DNA from: Herpetosiphonaceae bacterium
Lineage (GTDB): Bacteria; Chloroflexota; Chloroflexia; Chloroflexales; Kallotenuaceae
Assembly: GCA_036374795.1 (NCBI GenBank)
Contig: DASUTC010000248.1
Span: forward strand, 1 to 32,726
DNA length: 32,726 nucleotides
Reading direction: 5' to 3'
A program made the position numbers and the translations under genes. The notes under the pieces were generated by a model. That model did no database searches, was not told the DNA's origin, and saw only the letters and a program-made list of their open reading frames with translations. This document shows positions 1-8,461 of this stretch, in pieces. How positions within the stretch are numbered: the stretch's first letter is position 1; every line of letters begins with the position of its first letter.

Positions 1-101
1 GAGAGCCGCAGTATAGCATAGTGCATCCCGCAGGCATGGCATAGGGACGGTCCTTGCGCGGGAGCATACTTTCAGCACGACCCGCGCGGACCCGGCGCGC
101 G

Positions 102-1340
102 TCACTCCCAGAAGAAGATCTGCTCCTGGGCCATGAAGACCAGATCGAACGGCAGCCGCAGCAGATCCGCGATGTCGAAGACCTGATTCCAGAACGCCTG
201 GGTAAACGGATTATCGCTCCACAGGACCATGAACAGCAGCAGCAGCAGCAGATTGCCGAACGTCAGCAGTTGCGCGCGCATGCCGTCCGGCAGCCACGGC
301 GAGACGATGCCGAAGCCGTCGAGCGGCGGGATCGGGATCAGGTTGAAGAGCACCGCCGTGATCTGCAACAGCGCCAGAAAAGACAGCGCGGCCCAAAAAT
401 ACTGGTTCTCCGACGTCGCCAGCAGCACGTCGAGGTCCAGCAGAAACGGCCAGACGATCAGCGCGCCAAAGATGATCGTGCCGAGCGGCCCCGCAGCCGA
501 GACGATCGTCTCCCAGCGACGAGAGCGCAGCGCCCGCGTGTTGATATAGACCGCGCCGCCGGGCAGGCCCATCCCGCCGAGCAGCAGGAAGATCACCGGC
601 AGCAGCAGGCTCAAGAAGGGATCGGTGTACTTGAGCGGATCGAGCGTCAGATAGCCCTTGTCGCGCACCGACAGATCGCCGCCGAGATACGCCGCCAGCG
701 CGTGGCCGAACTCGTGGACGCAGACCGACGCGATCCAGCCGCTCACCACGAACAGCAGCATCAGCGGCCCGACCAGCGATTGGGCTGGGTTGAAGTAGAG
801 CGCCAGGCCGCTCGCCGCCATCAGGACCAGCAGCCCCAGGAAGGACAGGCTGGGCAGCGGCACGCGCTGTGCCTGCGGCGCGCGCAGCGCCTTGAGCAGC
901 TTCGGATTGTTCAGCACATGCTGGCGCAGATCGTAGAGCGAGAGGCCGACCTGCTCAAGCAGATCGTAGGCCGGGCCGCGACCCTCGTAGAGCAGGCCCA
1001 GCAGCAGATGCAGCGTATCGGCACGCTGATGGCCCAGGTGCAGCGACTCCTTCAGCGCGTAGTTCAGGACGAGCTTACCGTCGCCTTCCCAGCGCGGCGC
1101 GGCCTCAGCGGAGGCTGGCTGCGAGTCAAGCCTGGCCTCCAATGCCTGCTCAAGCTGATCGAGGTCGACGTTGAGCGCGGCCATGGCCCGCAGCGCGCTG
1201 TTGCCCTTGACATCCAGAATGCCCAGCAGCAGATGCTCAGGCTCGACGCGCGCTGCCTGCCGACGAGCGGCCTGCTGATAGGCTCGCTCGACCACCTGGC
1301 GCGCATTATTCGTAAGATCGGCAGCCGGTATCTCTATCAT
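102..1340 (-). CDS. Clp_N-domain M50 (site-2-protease-like) membrane metalloprotease
   Basis: The 412-residue product has two Clp N-terminal repeats at about residues 5-70 and 88-145, each with an 'EHLLLG'-type or 'LHLLLG' signature. A multi-pass membrane domain follows. The zinc-binding HEFGH motif is at 209-213 and the second M50 signature, NLIPIPPLDG, is at 333-342. Site-2-protease-like enzymes cut substrates within or beside the membrane. Clp_N repeats normally sit on Clp ATPases and bind substrates or adaptors, so their fusion to M50 suggests substrate capture (inference). The ATG at 1340 is preceded by an A/G-rich SD-like stretch; an in-frame extension to 1448 has no such site. The AAA+ ATPase gene lies 127 bp upstream on the same strand. 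Confidence 0.88.
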   Translation of the reverse strand: MIEIPAADLTNNARQVVERAYQQAARRQAARVEPEHLLLGILDVKGNSALRAMAALNVDLDQLEQALEARLDSQPASAEAAPRWEGDGKLVLNYALKESLHLGHQRADTLHLLLGLLYEGRGPAYDLLEQVGLSLYDLRQHVLNNPKLLKALRAPQAQRVPLPSLSFLGLLVLMAASGLALYFNPAQSLVGPLMLLFVVSGWIASVCVHEFGHALAAYLGGDLSVRDKGYLTLDPLKYTDPFLSLLLPVIFLLLGGMGLPGGAVYINTRALRSRRWETIVSAAGPLGTIIFGALIVWPFLLDLDVLLATSENQYFWAALSFLALLQITAVLFNLIPIPPLDGFGIVSPWLPDGMRAQLLTFGNLLLLLLFMVLWSDNPFTQAFWNQVFDIADLLRLPFDLVFMAQEQIFFWE

Positions 1341-1467
1341 GTGGCTCTTTCTCAACGGATAGACACGCGATTGCCCCGGTTGGAGCTTCAACCGAGGCAA
1401 CGTCGCAGAATGTAGCGCCAGTGTAGCAGCAGTTCCCGCTGACGACAAGCTGCCGCTTTTAGCCGCG

Positions 1468-2850
1468 CTACAGCTTTACAAAGTAGGCCGAGCAGGCGCG
1501 ATCGAGCAGCTCCTTGGTCATCGTCGGCGGAATCCCTCGGTACTTGGCCTCGTCCAGAATTTGATCGCACAGATCGCGGGGATGGCAGCAGCGCAGGTCG
1601 CGATTGACCTTGATATAGTGCTCTTGCAGCAGATAGCGCAGGCCATCGTCGCTGTACGGAATGCTCTTGCCTTTGCAGACGAGACGGAAGATCTCGCGGT
1701 ACTCGTTGGGCGACGGATTCGGCACCTCGATTTTATGACGAATACGGCGCAGGAAGGCATCGTCCACAAGCTGCTTCGGATCGAGGTTGGTCGAAAAGAC
1801 GATCAGCACGTCGAAGGGCATCTCCAGCTTCTTGCCGGTTTGCAGCGCCAGATAGTCGATCTTCTTTTCCAGCGGCACGATCCAGCGGTTGAGCAGGTCT
1901 TGCGGTCGGCACTGCTGGCGGCCAAAGTCGTCGATCAGGAACAGGCCGCCGTTGGCCTTCATCTGGTAGGGCGCCTCATAGACCTTGGCGATCGGATCGT
2001 AGATCAGCTCAAGCTGCGCCAGAATCAGCTCGCCGCCGACGACGACCACCGGACGTTTGCAGAGCAGCCAGCGCCCATCTTTGCGGGTATTGGTCGTCGG
2101 CAGCATGCCCGGATTCATTGCAAACGTATCTTCTTCCGGCTGCGGCGGCTGCTCGATGATTTCGTGGTTCAGCGGATCATAGACCTTGATCACCTGGCCG
2201 TCGATCTCGATGGCGTAGGGGATGATCACGTTGCCCTGCAAGATCCGCGAGATACCCTCGGCGATCGTGGTCTTGCCGTTGCCGGGCGGGCCGTACAAAA
2301 AGAGCGACCGGGCCGAGTTGGCCGCAGGGCCGATCTGATCCATCAGCTTATCGCCGATCACCAGGCCCTCGAACGCCTTGCGGATCGTCGTCTGGTCGAT
2401 CACCATCGAGCCGACTGACTGGGCTTTGACGGCGTCGAGATACGCCTGGAACGGCACCGGCGCGGGACCGGCATACTGCGAGCGGTCGAGGACCTCGTGG
2501 ACCTTGGCGCGGCCCTTGGTGGTGATCACATACTGAAACGATCGCTCGTAAAAACCACCCTGCGCGCCGGTAATATCGACATACTCTTCTTCTTTCAAGA
2601 AGTTGAGCACCGTATCGACGACGTTCAGGAATGGGAGCTTGAGCGCGTCGGCAAGCTGCTGGCCGGAGAGCATGCCCGCGAAATAGATATGCTTGAGCAC
2701 AAGCTCCGACAAAAAGCCCATGCCGAGGCCGGTTTCAGCCAGCGATGTCGGCTCCGGCGGCAGGGTTGATCCTCCCGAACCGTTGCCGCTCGAACCGGCG
2801 GCGTGAATATTCGCGGATGTCGTAAACTCGCGCAGCGGAAATGCGCTCAT
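1468..2850 (-). CDS. AAA+ ATPase with N-terminal winged-helix-like region
   Basis: The product is 460 residues. Walker A GPPGNGKT is at 187-194, Walker B LFLIDDFG at 303-310, a sensor-1-like FSTN at 352-355, and an arginine-rich FLRRIRHK at 366-373 where an arginine finger could lie. HPRDLCDQ near 423-430 resembles a sensor-2 helix. Residues 1-40 are low-complexity and Gly/Ser-rich. Residues 45-125 look like a small helical or winged-helix domain. A strong SD, GGGAGGA, lies 9 bases before the ATG. The downstream gene on the same strand is the Clp_N-M50 protease, so the ATPase could serve it as an unfoldase (inference). The ATPase fold is certain; the cellular role is unknown. Confidence 0.87.
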   Translation of the reverse strand: MSAFPLREFTTSANIHAAGSSGNGSGGSTLPPEPTSLAETGLGMGFLSELVLKHIYFAGMLSGQQLADALKLPFLNVVDTVLNFLKEEEYVDITGAQGGFYERSFQYVITTKGRAKVHEVLDRSQYAGPAPVPFQAYLDAVKAQSVGSMVIDQTTIRKAFEGLVIGDKLMDQIGPAANSARSLFLYGPPGNGKTTIAEGISRILQGNVIIPYAIEIDGQVIKVYDPLNHEIIEQPPQPEEDTFAMNPGMLPTTNTRKDGRWLLCKRPVVVVGGELILAQLELIYDPIAKVYEAPYQMKANGGLFLIDDFGRQQCRPQDLLNRWIVPLEKKIDYLALQTGKKLEMPFDVLIVFSTNLDPKQLVDDAFLRRIRHKIEVPNPSPNEYREIFRLVCKGKSIPYSDDGLRYLLQEHYIKVNRDLRCCHPRDLCDQILDEAKYRGIPPTMTKELLDRACSAYFVKL

Positions 2851-2894
2851 AATGATCAGTCCTCCCGCTTCTAATCGGACTTACGGGTGTGGCG

Positions 2895-2923
2895 AGTATA
2901 GTTGCAGGTGTCGGCGCTCTCAA
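2895..2923 (-). promoter_or_regulatory. Putative sigma70-type promoter for the AAA+ ATPase gene
   Basis: Read on the minus strand: -35 TTGAGA (2923-2918), a 17-base spacer, and -10 TATACT (2900-2895). It lies about 45 bases upstream of the ATPase ATG at 2850. The match and spacing are good, but there is no experimental support. Confidence 0.5.
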
Positions 2924-3165
2924 TAGGCAGATCGGGCTATTTTGGTCACGCCGATTGTGGGCTATAGCGACCAACGTCGGCGTGCCACAAGGCCGGGTTT
3001 GGGGAAGCTCCCAACGCTTCCCGATCCTGGGACGCCACGATCAGAATCGTTCCTGAAACTGATGGTATTCTACGTCTGCATCTTATAACGGACAATTGGC
3101 GCTTAAGACACTCGTCACTCGACAAATGTGCCGTCTGCGCCCACGAATCGAGATTGGTTTCAGCG
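2924..3165. other. Divergent intergenic region
   Basis: This is the rest of the gap between the divergent ATPase and glycosidase genes. It holds a short inverted repeat, GGGAAGC/GCTTCCC, around 3002-3022, and a TATAAC at 3084-3089 without a convincing -35. No coding sequence is supported here. Confidence 0.4.
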
Positions 3166-4254
3166 ATGCGATCGATCATCACGCTGCTTGCGGCGCTCGT
3201 GCTGCTGGCAACCGGCGCGCAATTCCTCACGCCGCGCACCTATCCGACGCCGCGCCTGGGGCCTCCGCAGCGCGTCCAGACGACGAATCCCAAGATCGGC
3301 GTTCACCTGCGGCTCAACGGCACCGACGACGAGGCGCAGCTAGCCGAGCAACTGTCCCAGGTGCGCGAGATGGGCGCAGCCTGGGTGGTCGATCTTTTTC
3401 CGTGGGCCTATGTGCAGCCGCGCGGCCCGCGCTCCTTCGACTGGCGCGGCGCGGATCTGCTGATCGCCCACGCTCGTCGGCAGGGCTTGCAGGTGGTGGC
3501 GCGGCTTGACATCGTGCCGGGCTGGGCCAGGCCCAGGGACGCCACCGACCGCCGGATCGATCCGGCCTACTACGACGATTTTGCGCGCTATGCCGCCGCC
3601 TTTGCCGCGCGCTACCGCGATCAGGTGCGCTATCTGGTGATCTGGAACGAGCCAAACCTGCATTTCGAGTGGGGCAGCCGCCCGCCCGATCCACGCGCCT
3701 ACGCCGAGCTGCTCAAGGTGGTCTATCCGGCGGTCAAGCAGGCCAATCCCGACATGCAGATCGCGGCGGGCGCGCTCTCGCCCGGCCCGCAGATCCCCGA
3801 TATCCGCATGGACGATCTCGCATTTTTGCGCGAGATGCTCGCCGCCGCCGCGCCCTTCGACGTGCTGGCCGTCCATGCCTACGGCGGTAAAGCGCCCGCC
3901 GACGAGGAGCCGCATCCCGATCGGGTCAACTTCCGGCGCGTCGAGGTCTATCGCGACGTGCTCACAGCGGCGGCGCAGCCGAAGCCGCTCATGGTGACAG
4001 AGGGCGGCTGGAACGATCATCCGCGCTGGAGCGGCGCGGTATCGCCCGCCGAGCGCCTGCGCTGGACCGTCGATGCCTACCGCCTCAGCGCCGCATGGCC
4101 CGATCTGATCGCGGTCTGCTTCTGGCAATTCCGCGCGCCTGTCACGCATGGCTACCAGGACAACTACAGCTTCGTCGCCGCCGACGGCACGCCCAAGGCG
4201 ATCTACTGGGCGATCCGTGAGTACGCGACGGGACGCTCCGCCGAGGAGCGGTAG
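3166..4254 (+). CDS. Secreted clan GH-A-like glycoside hydrolase
   Basis: This 362-residue protein begins with a hydrophobic signal sequence (about residues 1-20). The rest reads as a TIM barrel. WNEPN at 160-164 matches the clan GH-A acid/base motif, with E162 as proposed proton donor. TEGGW at 278-282 gives E279 as the likely nucleophile. The early 'GVHLRLNG' and 'VVARLDIVPGW' segments resemble GH5/GH39/GH42-type barrels, but the exact family and substrate cannot be read from motifs. The ATG at 3166 is preferred over an in-frame TTG at 3154 because it places the hydrophobic segment at the N terminus. It is single-gene and convergent with the TVP38 gene. Confidence 0.8.
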   Translation: MRSIITLLAALVLLATGAQFLTPRTYPTPRLGPPQRVQTTNPKIGVHLRLNGTDDEAQLAEQLSQVREMGAAWVVDLFPWAYVQPRGPRSFDWRGADLLIAHARRQGLQVVARLDIVPGWARPRDATDRRIDPAYYDDFARYAAAFAARYRDQVRYLVIWNEPNLHFEWGSRPPDPRAYAELLKVVYPAVKQANPDMQIAAGALSPGPQIPDIRMDDLAFLREMLAAAAPFDVLAVHAYGGKAPADEEPHPDRVNFRRVEVYRDVLTAAAQPKPLMVTEGGWNDHPRWSGAVSPAERLRWTVDAYRLSAAWPDLIAVCFWQFRAPVTHGYQDNYSFVAADGTPKAIYWAIREYATGRSAEER

Positions 4255-4283
4255 CGCACCTGATCACAACGTGTCCGTGGATG

Positions 4284-4964
4284 CTACTTCGTCGGCCCAT
4301 CTCCGCTGACTGTCCGCGCCACGCGGCCCAGCGCCACCGCCAGCAGCACGATCCCGGCGATGATCCCCACCGCCACCCACGGGTTCGAGCGCGCGACATC
4401 GCCCGCCAGCACCAGCAGCGCGATCCACGGCGCGACGCCGACCACGGAGCCGATCGCGTAGGGCCAGAAGCGCAGCGGCGACACGCCTGCCGCCAGCGAT
4501 ACCAGCGTGTAGGCCGGGCCGGGCAGCAGCCGCAGCACCATCACCGTCCGCCAGGTCATGCGCCCCGCCAGCGCGTGTACCTGCGCGTAAGCGGATGGCG
4601 ACAGCCAGCGGCGCAGCACGCCATCACCCCAGCGCCGCGCGATCCAGAAGCCGAGCGACGCGCCGAGCGCATCGCCGAGCATGGTATAGACGAAGCCCGG
4701 CCCTTTGCCGAAGGCCCAGCCGCCCGCGATCTGAAAGATCGTCGCGGGCACCACCGGCACCGTCAGCACGCCGCCCAGCAGCGCGATCTGCGCCAGCGGA
4801 CCCCACGGCCCCAGCCGCAGCAGGGCATCGCGCACTGCCTCAGGCCGCAGCGCAGCGCCGTAGCGATAGAGCGCCAAGCCGCCGATCGCCAGCAGCGCCA
4901 AGCCGCCGATCAGCAGCGCTCGCGAGCGGGCCGATCCCAGAGGACCATTACGCTCCGCGTTCAT
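4284..4964 (-). CDS. TVP38/TMEM64 (DedA/VTT) family membrane protein
   Basis: The 226-residue product has several membrane segments. It carries the family's central region, with FGKGPGFVYTMLGDALGAS around residues 85-103 and RLLPGPAYTLVSLAAGV around 144-160. DedA/VTT proteins are linked to lipid scrambling, membrane homeostasis and export; the exact role here is unknown. Its ATG overlaps the stop of the upstream glutamate formimidoyltransferase gene by four bases (ATGA, 4961-4964), which implies translational coupling although no functional link is obvious. Confidence 0.85.
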   Translation of the reverse strand: MNAERNGPLGSARSRALLIGGLALLAIGGLALYRYGAALRPEAVRDALLRLGPWGPLAQIALLGGVLTVPVVPATIFQIAGGWAFGKGPGFVYTMLGDALGASLGFWIARRWGDGVLRRWLSPSAYAQVHALAGRMTWRTVMVLRLLPGPAYTLVSLAAGVSPLRFWPYAIGSVVGVAPWIALLVLAGDVARSNPWVAVGIIAGIVLLAVALGRVARTVSGDGPTK

Positions 4965-5893
4965 AGATCGCTCGTCGTCCCCGCCTGCACCGCAGCCTCC
5001 GCCTCGGCCAGACGGCGCTCTAGCACCTGCGAGCGCTTGAAGCGATTGAGCTGGAGATAATGCTCGGCGGCGTCGAGCAGCGCGTCTTCCGGCACCAGCC
5101 CGACGATCTCGCTCTCGGTCGGCAGCACGCCGTAGCGCGCGGCCTCAGCCCGAATCAGCTCGAAGACTCGGTGTAGCGGCGTGGAGCGAAAATCGGTCAT
5201 GTTGATCGAAACCTGCGCGTGCCCTTCGACCAGCAGGCCCAGCGCTTTGACGAAGCGGAGCCCGCCGTTCGAGTGGCGGATCACTTTGGCGATCTTTTTG
5301 GCAATATCCACGTCGCCCGTGCTGAGATAGACGTTGTAGGCGATCAGCGGCGCGCGCGCGCCGATCGCGGTCGCGCCCGCAGGCGTGAGCCTGGCCGGGC
5401 CGAAGTCGGGATCGCGCTGCGGATCAGTGCCCAGCGTTTGCTTCAAGCCCTCGTACTCGCCGCGCCGCACGTCCGCCAGGTTGCGCCGAGCAGGCCGCGT
5501 GGCGGCCTCCTCATAGAGATAGACCGGAATGCCAAGCTCATCGCCCACACGCTGCCCAAGCTGCCGGGCCAGCGCCACACAGTCGGCCATCGTCGCATCG
5601 CGGATCGGAATGAAGGGCACTACGTCGGTCGCTCCGAGCCGTGGATGCTCGCCGCGATGCTCGTCGAGGTTGATCAGCTCCTTGGCCGCGCGCATTCCGG
5701 CGAACGCGCCGTCGACTACCGCCGAGGGCGGCCCGACCAGGGTGACGACCGAGCGATTATGATCGGCGTCGGACTCGACATCCAGCACCAGCACATCGGG
5801 CACGGCACGCATCGCGGCGACGATCTGGTCGATCACATCGGCGCGACGACCCTCGCTAAAGTTGGGCACACATTCGATCAACGGTTGTGGCAT
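4961..5893 (-). CDS. ftcD: Glutamate formimidoyltransferase
   Basis: The enzyme transfers the formimino group from N-formimino-L-glutamate to tetrahydrofolate at the end of histidine degradation. It acts in the cytosol. The 310-residue length fits a stand-alone transferase without the cyclodeaminase domain of the mammalian bifunctional enzyme. The start, MPQPLIECVPNFSEGRR, is the family signature. EHPRLGATDVVPF at about 82-94 contains the His expected to be catalytic (H83, by analogy). AAGGAG-type SD lies 6 bases before the ATG. No other histidine-utilisation (hut) gene is in the window. The downstream VTT gene overlaps by 4 bases. Confidence 0.93.
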   Translation of the reverse strand: MPQPLIECVPNFSEGRRADVIDQIVAAMRAVPDVLVLDVESDADHNRSVVTLVGPPSAVVDGAFAGMRAAKELINLDEHRGEHPRLGATDVVPFIPIRDATMADCVALARQLGQRVGDELGIPVYLYEEAATRPARRNLADVRRGEYEGLKQTLGTDPQRDPDFGPARLTPAGATAIGARAPLIAYNVYLSTGDVDIAKKIAKVIRHSNGGLRFVKALGLLVEGHAQVSINMTDFRSTPLHRVFELIRAEAARYGVLPTESEIVGLVPEDALLDAAEHYLQLNRFKRSQVLERRLAEAEAAVQAGTTSDL

Positions 5894-6085
5894 AGCTGCT
5901 CCTTATCAGAAATCGGCGATTGAGCGCCGCTTGATGGTCTGTCGCGCTCTCCCTGGCTGCTCCTGGCGACGCTGCCACGAGCACGCCGTAGTGTAGCATA
6001 CGCTCGGCGCATGACCAGCAGCCGGTGGGAGAAACGCACCGATCGCTCTGGCTATCCTGGCCCGGCGATTCGTGACGCGCAGGGG

Positions 6086-6113
6086 TTGCGCCGCTGGAAG
6101 AAGCGGTTATACT
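6086..6113 (+). promoter_or_regulatory. Putative promoter for the beta-lactamase-like lipoprotein gene
   Basis: -35 TTGCGC (6086-6091), 16-base spacer, -10 TATACT (6108-6113). The predicted start gives a leader of about 35 bases before the ATG at 6155. The same TTGCGC -35 variant precedes ino1. Confidence 0.45.
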
Positions 6114-6154
6114 ACAGCAGCTTTAAAATCGTCACAAACATCGTAAAGAAACAT

Positions 6155-7684
6155 ATGCCACTAGCTACTCGAATTCCGCGCACGTTCGCCCTGACGCTGA
6201 TCGCCGCCGCGCTTGTCGCCTGCTCCACAGGCACCGTACCGCCGCAGACCAGGCGCACGGAGGCTACAACGCCGCCGGTCGCCACAACCGCCGCCGCTAC
6301 TGAGGTCGCGGCAACCGCAACGACCGCCGCAGACTGGCGCTTTCCGGCAGGCAGCCGCATTGCGGGCGTCGATGTCGGCAACAAAACGCCGGAAACCGCG
6401 ATCAAGCTCGTCTCGCTTGGCCTGAATTCCTGGCAAAAGCCGCTGGCGCTCGTCGCCGACGAGCAGGCCGCCGATCCGCCGACGCTCAAGCCCTACAAAG
6501 TGGGCCTCGACCCCGACATCGCGCAGATGGTGGCGGAGGCCGAGCACCTGGCGCGCGAGGGCAAGCCCGTCGACATCGAGTGGACGCCGCAGGTCGACGA
6601 GGCGAAGCTCCGCGCTGAGCTGGAAGCGCTGGCCCCCTCTTTCGAGCAGACCGCCGCCAGCGATATTGTCACCGACACCGAGGCGCTGACCTCGACCTTT
6701 ACGTTTCGCGCGCAGCCGGGCGTGAAGCTCGACATCGACGCGACCGCCGCGCTGGTCAGCAGGCTGCTCACCGATCGCAGCGAGGCCGTCACGCAGACCG
6801 TGGTGCTGCACACCACGTCGCCGCAGGAGCGCGATCTGGCGACGCTCAAGCACGTGCTGGAGGAGCATCTGGGCTACTGGAAGGGCGTTGGCGCGATCTA
6901 CGTCCACGATCTCGAAACCGGCCAGTCGATCGGCATCAACGAAAACTCGGTCTTCTCCGGCGCGAGCGTGATGAAGGTGCCGATCATGATCTACGTCTAC
7001 GCCAAGCTCGGCAAGCTCGACGAGCAGCAGCGCGAGTGGATGGAGAACGTGGTCATCAACAGCGATAATCTCGACGCAAACGCGCTGCTCGCCGCCGCAG
7101 TTGGCGGCCAGGGCACCGAGGCCGCGCTGGAAGGCGTCAACGAGATGAGCCAGATGCTCGAAGGGCTGGGCCTTGAGCACACCTACCAGCTGATCCCGTA
7201 CGAGTCGGGCGAGTGGCTGATCCAGCAATCGCGGCTGCCGCAGGGCGGGCCGAAGCGCGAGGGCCAGCCGCCCTACACCGCCGCCGATCCCTATGTCCGC
7301 ACCACGCCCCGCGAGATGGGCCAGCTTTTTGTGATGCTGGCCGAGTGCGCCGAGGGCAAGGGTCCGCTGATCGAGAAGTACGGCGATAAGCTCAACGAGA
7401 CGCTGTGCGACGAGATGATCGGCTGGCTGGAGCGCCCCCATGATCAGGAGCGGATGGTCGCAGGTATCCCGGCGGGCGTGCCTGTCGCGCATAAAGGCGG
7501 CTGGATCGACGACATGCAGAGCGATGTCGGCATCGTCAGCAGCCCGAATGGCCGCTATGTCGCCGCGATCTACATCTGGCGGCCCGACGGCTACGTGACG
7601 AACGCGCACGCGACGCCTTCGCCGTACCTGGGCGACTTCTCGCATACGATCTATACGTTCTTCAATCCTGAGAGCGTGGAGTAG
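6155..7684 (+). CDS. Lipoprotein with YoaR-like region and class A beta-lactamase-like domain
   Basis: The 509-residue precursor has a lipobox-type signal ending LVAC, with C23 as the lipidated residue, followed by a Thr/Ala-rich tether to about 60. Residues 68-225 contain GVDVGNKTPE and FRAQPGVKLDIDA, which resemble YoaR/VanW-associated peptidoglycan-binding regions. Residues 235-509 form a serine-hydrolase domain with the class A triad: SVMK at 271-274, SDN at 303-305 and KGG at 447-449. It is probably a cell-envelope acylase or peptidase-like protein rather than a resistance enzyme, because of its size and added domain (inference). The start is set by the signal peptide; an in-frame extension to 6011 would bury it. 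Confidence 0.85.
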   Translation: MPLATRIPRTFALTLIAAALVACSTGTVPPQTRRTEATTPPVATTAAATEVAATATTAADWRFPAGSRIAGVDVGNKTPETAIKLVSLGLNSWQKPLALVADEQAADPPTLKPYKVGLDPDIAQMVAEAEHLAREGKPVDIEWTPQVDEAKLRAELEALAPSFEQTAASDIVTDTEALTSTFTFRAQPGVKLDIDATAALVSRLLTDRSEAVTQTVVLHTTSPQERDLATLKHVLEEHLGYWKGVGAIYVHDLETGQSIGINENSVFSGASVMKVPIMIYVYAKLGKLDEQQREWMENVVINSDNLDANALLAAAVGGQGTEAALEGVNEMSQMLEGLGLEHTYQLIPYESGEWLIQQSRLPQGGPKREGQPPYTAADPYVRTTPREMGQLFVMLAECAEGKGPLIEKYGDKLNETLCDEMIGWLERPHDQERMVAGIPAGVPVAHKGGWIDDMQSDVGIVSSPNGRYVAAIYIWRPDGYVTNAHATPSPYLGDFSHTIYTFFNPESVE

Positions 7685-7689
7685 AGCGA

Positions 7690-7912
7690 AAGAGGTTCAA
7701 AGCTCAAAGCTTAAAGTTCAAGAACCGAGTTCCAGATACTTCATGTGGTTCTCGGTTCTTATTTCTTGGTTCTCGGCTCTCCCCTTGCTCTCTTGTTCTC
7801 CTGTTTCTGGTATCCGGTTCTTGATGCTTGGTTCTCCGTTTATTCCCTTTGTTCGCCGGGTGCCCTTTGGGCGCGGCACCCGGTTCTTTGTTCTTTGTTC
7901 TTCTCCCGCCAC
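7690..7912. repeat. TTTGTTC-heptamer element 1
   Basis: This low-complexity stretch lies between convergent genes and is rich in TTTGTTC/GTTCTTT. It has a perfect 10-bp inverted repeat, AAGAACCGAG (7720-7729) with CTCGGTTCTT (7751-7760). It also has a perfect 9-bp hairpin, CCGGGTGCC (7856-7864) with GGCACCCGG (7875-7883), followed by TTCTTTGTTCTTTG. Its right part overlaps the 3' end of the NUDIX gene. It is likely a member of a dispersed family (see 17392, 21017, 23391, 27793 and 29170) and could also terminate transcription. Confidence 0.75.
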
Positions 7913-8370
7913 AACCCGATCGCCCGGTGCATACTCTCGAAGGCGAGCGGCGGCAGGGAATCGGGCACGAACCATCCGACCATATCGGCATCGTCGGCGG
8001 GCATCGGCTCGGCGTCGTCGACGGCCTGCGCGGTGTAGGTGATCACAATCACGCGGCCATTGAACGACACATCCAGCAGCGCCAGCCGCACGACCGTCAG
8101 CCCCGTCTCCTCGCGGCACTCCCGCGCGGCGGCGACCTCAGGATCTTCGCCAAAATCGACGTAGCCGCCGGGAAAGGACCACAGGCCGCGTCCGGGATCG
8201 ATCGCCCGCCGCGTGAGCAGCAGCATCCCTGCGCGCTCGATCAAGACCGTCGCGGCGACTTTGGGATCGGCAAACACGATATAGCCGCAGTTGGGACAGG
8301 TTGGGCGGGGCTTGCCTTCAAACGGACGCTGTTCGAGTGGCGTTGCACATTCGGGACAAAAACGCATCAT
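7840..8370 (-). CDS. NUDIX hydrolase with N-terminal zinc ribbon
   Basis: The product is 176 residues. Residues 5-31 hold two CxxC pairs (CPEC and CPNC) forming a zinc-ribbon. The NUDIX box GX5EX7REXXEEXGL is complete: GGYVDFGEDP followed by RECREETGL. Such proteins hydrolyse nucleoside diphosphates linked to another moiety; the substrate is not readable, though the zinc ribbon recalls NudC/ADP-ribose-type relatives. The start is the first of two adjacent ATGs (8370 or 8367). No clear SD is seen, and a TATCAT 6 bases upstream suggests a leaderless mRNA. The last ~20 residues and the stop are encoded by the heptamer repeat, so the natural C terminus has probably been replaced. Confidence 0.85.
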   Translation of the reverse strand: MMRFCPECATPLEQRPFEGKPRPTCPNCGYIVFADPKVAATVLIERAGMLLLTRRAIDPGRGLWSFPGGYVDFGEDPEVAAARECREETGLTVVRLALLDVSFNGRVIVITYTAQAVDDAEPMPADDADMVGWFVPDSLPPLAFESMHRAIGLWREKNKEQRTGCRAQRAPGEQRE

Positions 8371-8411
8371 GTCTGCATGATAGCACGCTCTGCGATCGTG
8401 TGGCGGACCAC

Positions 8412-8447
8412 AAAAAGAGCAGGCGGGCACCAACTGTATGCCCGCCT
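8412..8447 (-). terminator. Rho-independent terminator after the cupredoxin gene
   Basis: On the minus strand a stem of AGGCGGGCA/TGCCCGCCT type (8447-8421, 9 bp) is followed by GCTCTTTTTG, with the T tract at 8416-8412. It sits 15 bases past the cupredoxin stop. Confidence 0.85.
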
Positions 8448-8461
8448 ACCCCCGGAAGGAG

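Noticed and set aside
54-1415. Long plus-strand frame of 453 codons opposite the M50 protease
   Set aside because: Its translation is Arg/Gln-rich with no domain; the minus strand carries clear Clp_N and HExxH motifs. It is a high-GC shadow.
3340-4149. 269-codon minus-strand frame opposite the glycosidase
   Set aside because: Shadow frame; the plus strand has a signal peptide and both catalytic Glu motifs.
6161-7645. 494-codon minus-strand frame opposite the beta-lactamase-like gene
   Set aside because: Arg/His/Asp-rich composition typical of antisense shadows; the plus strand has a lipobox and catalytic motifs.
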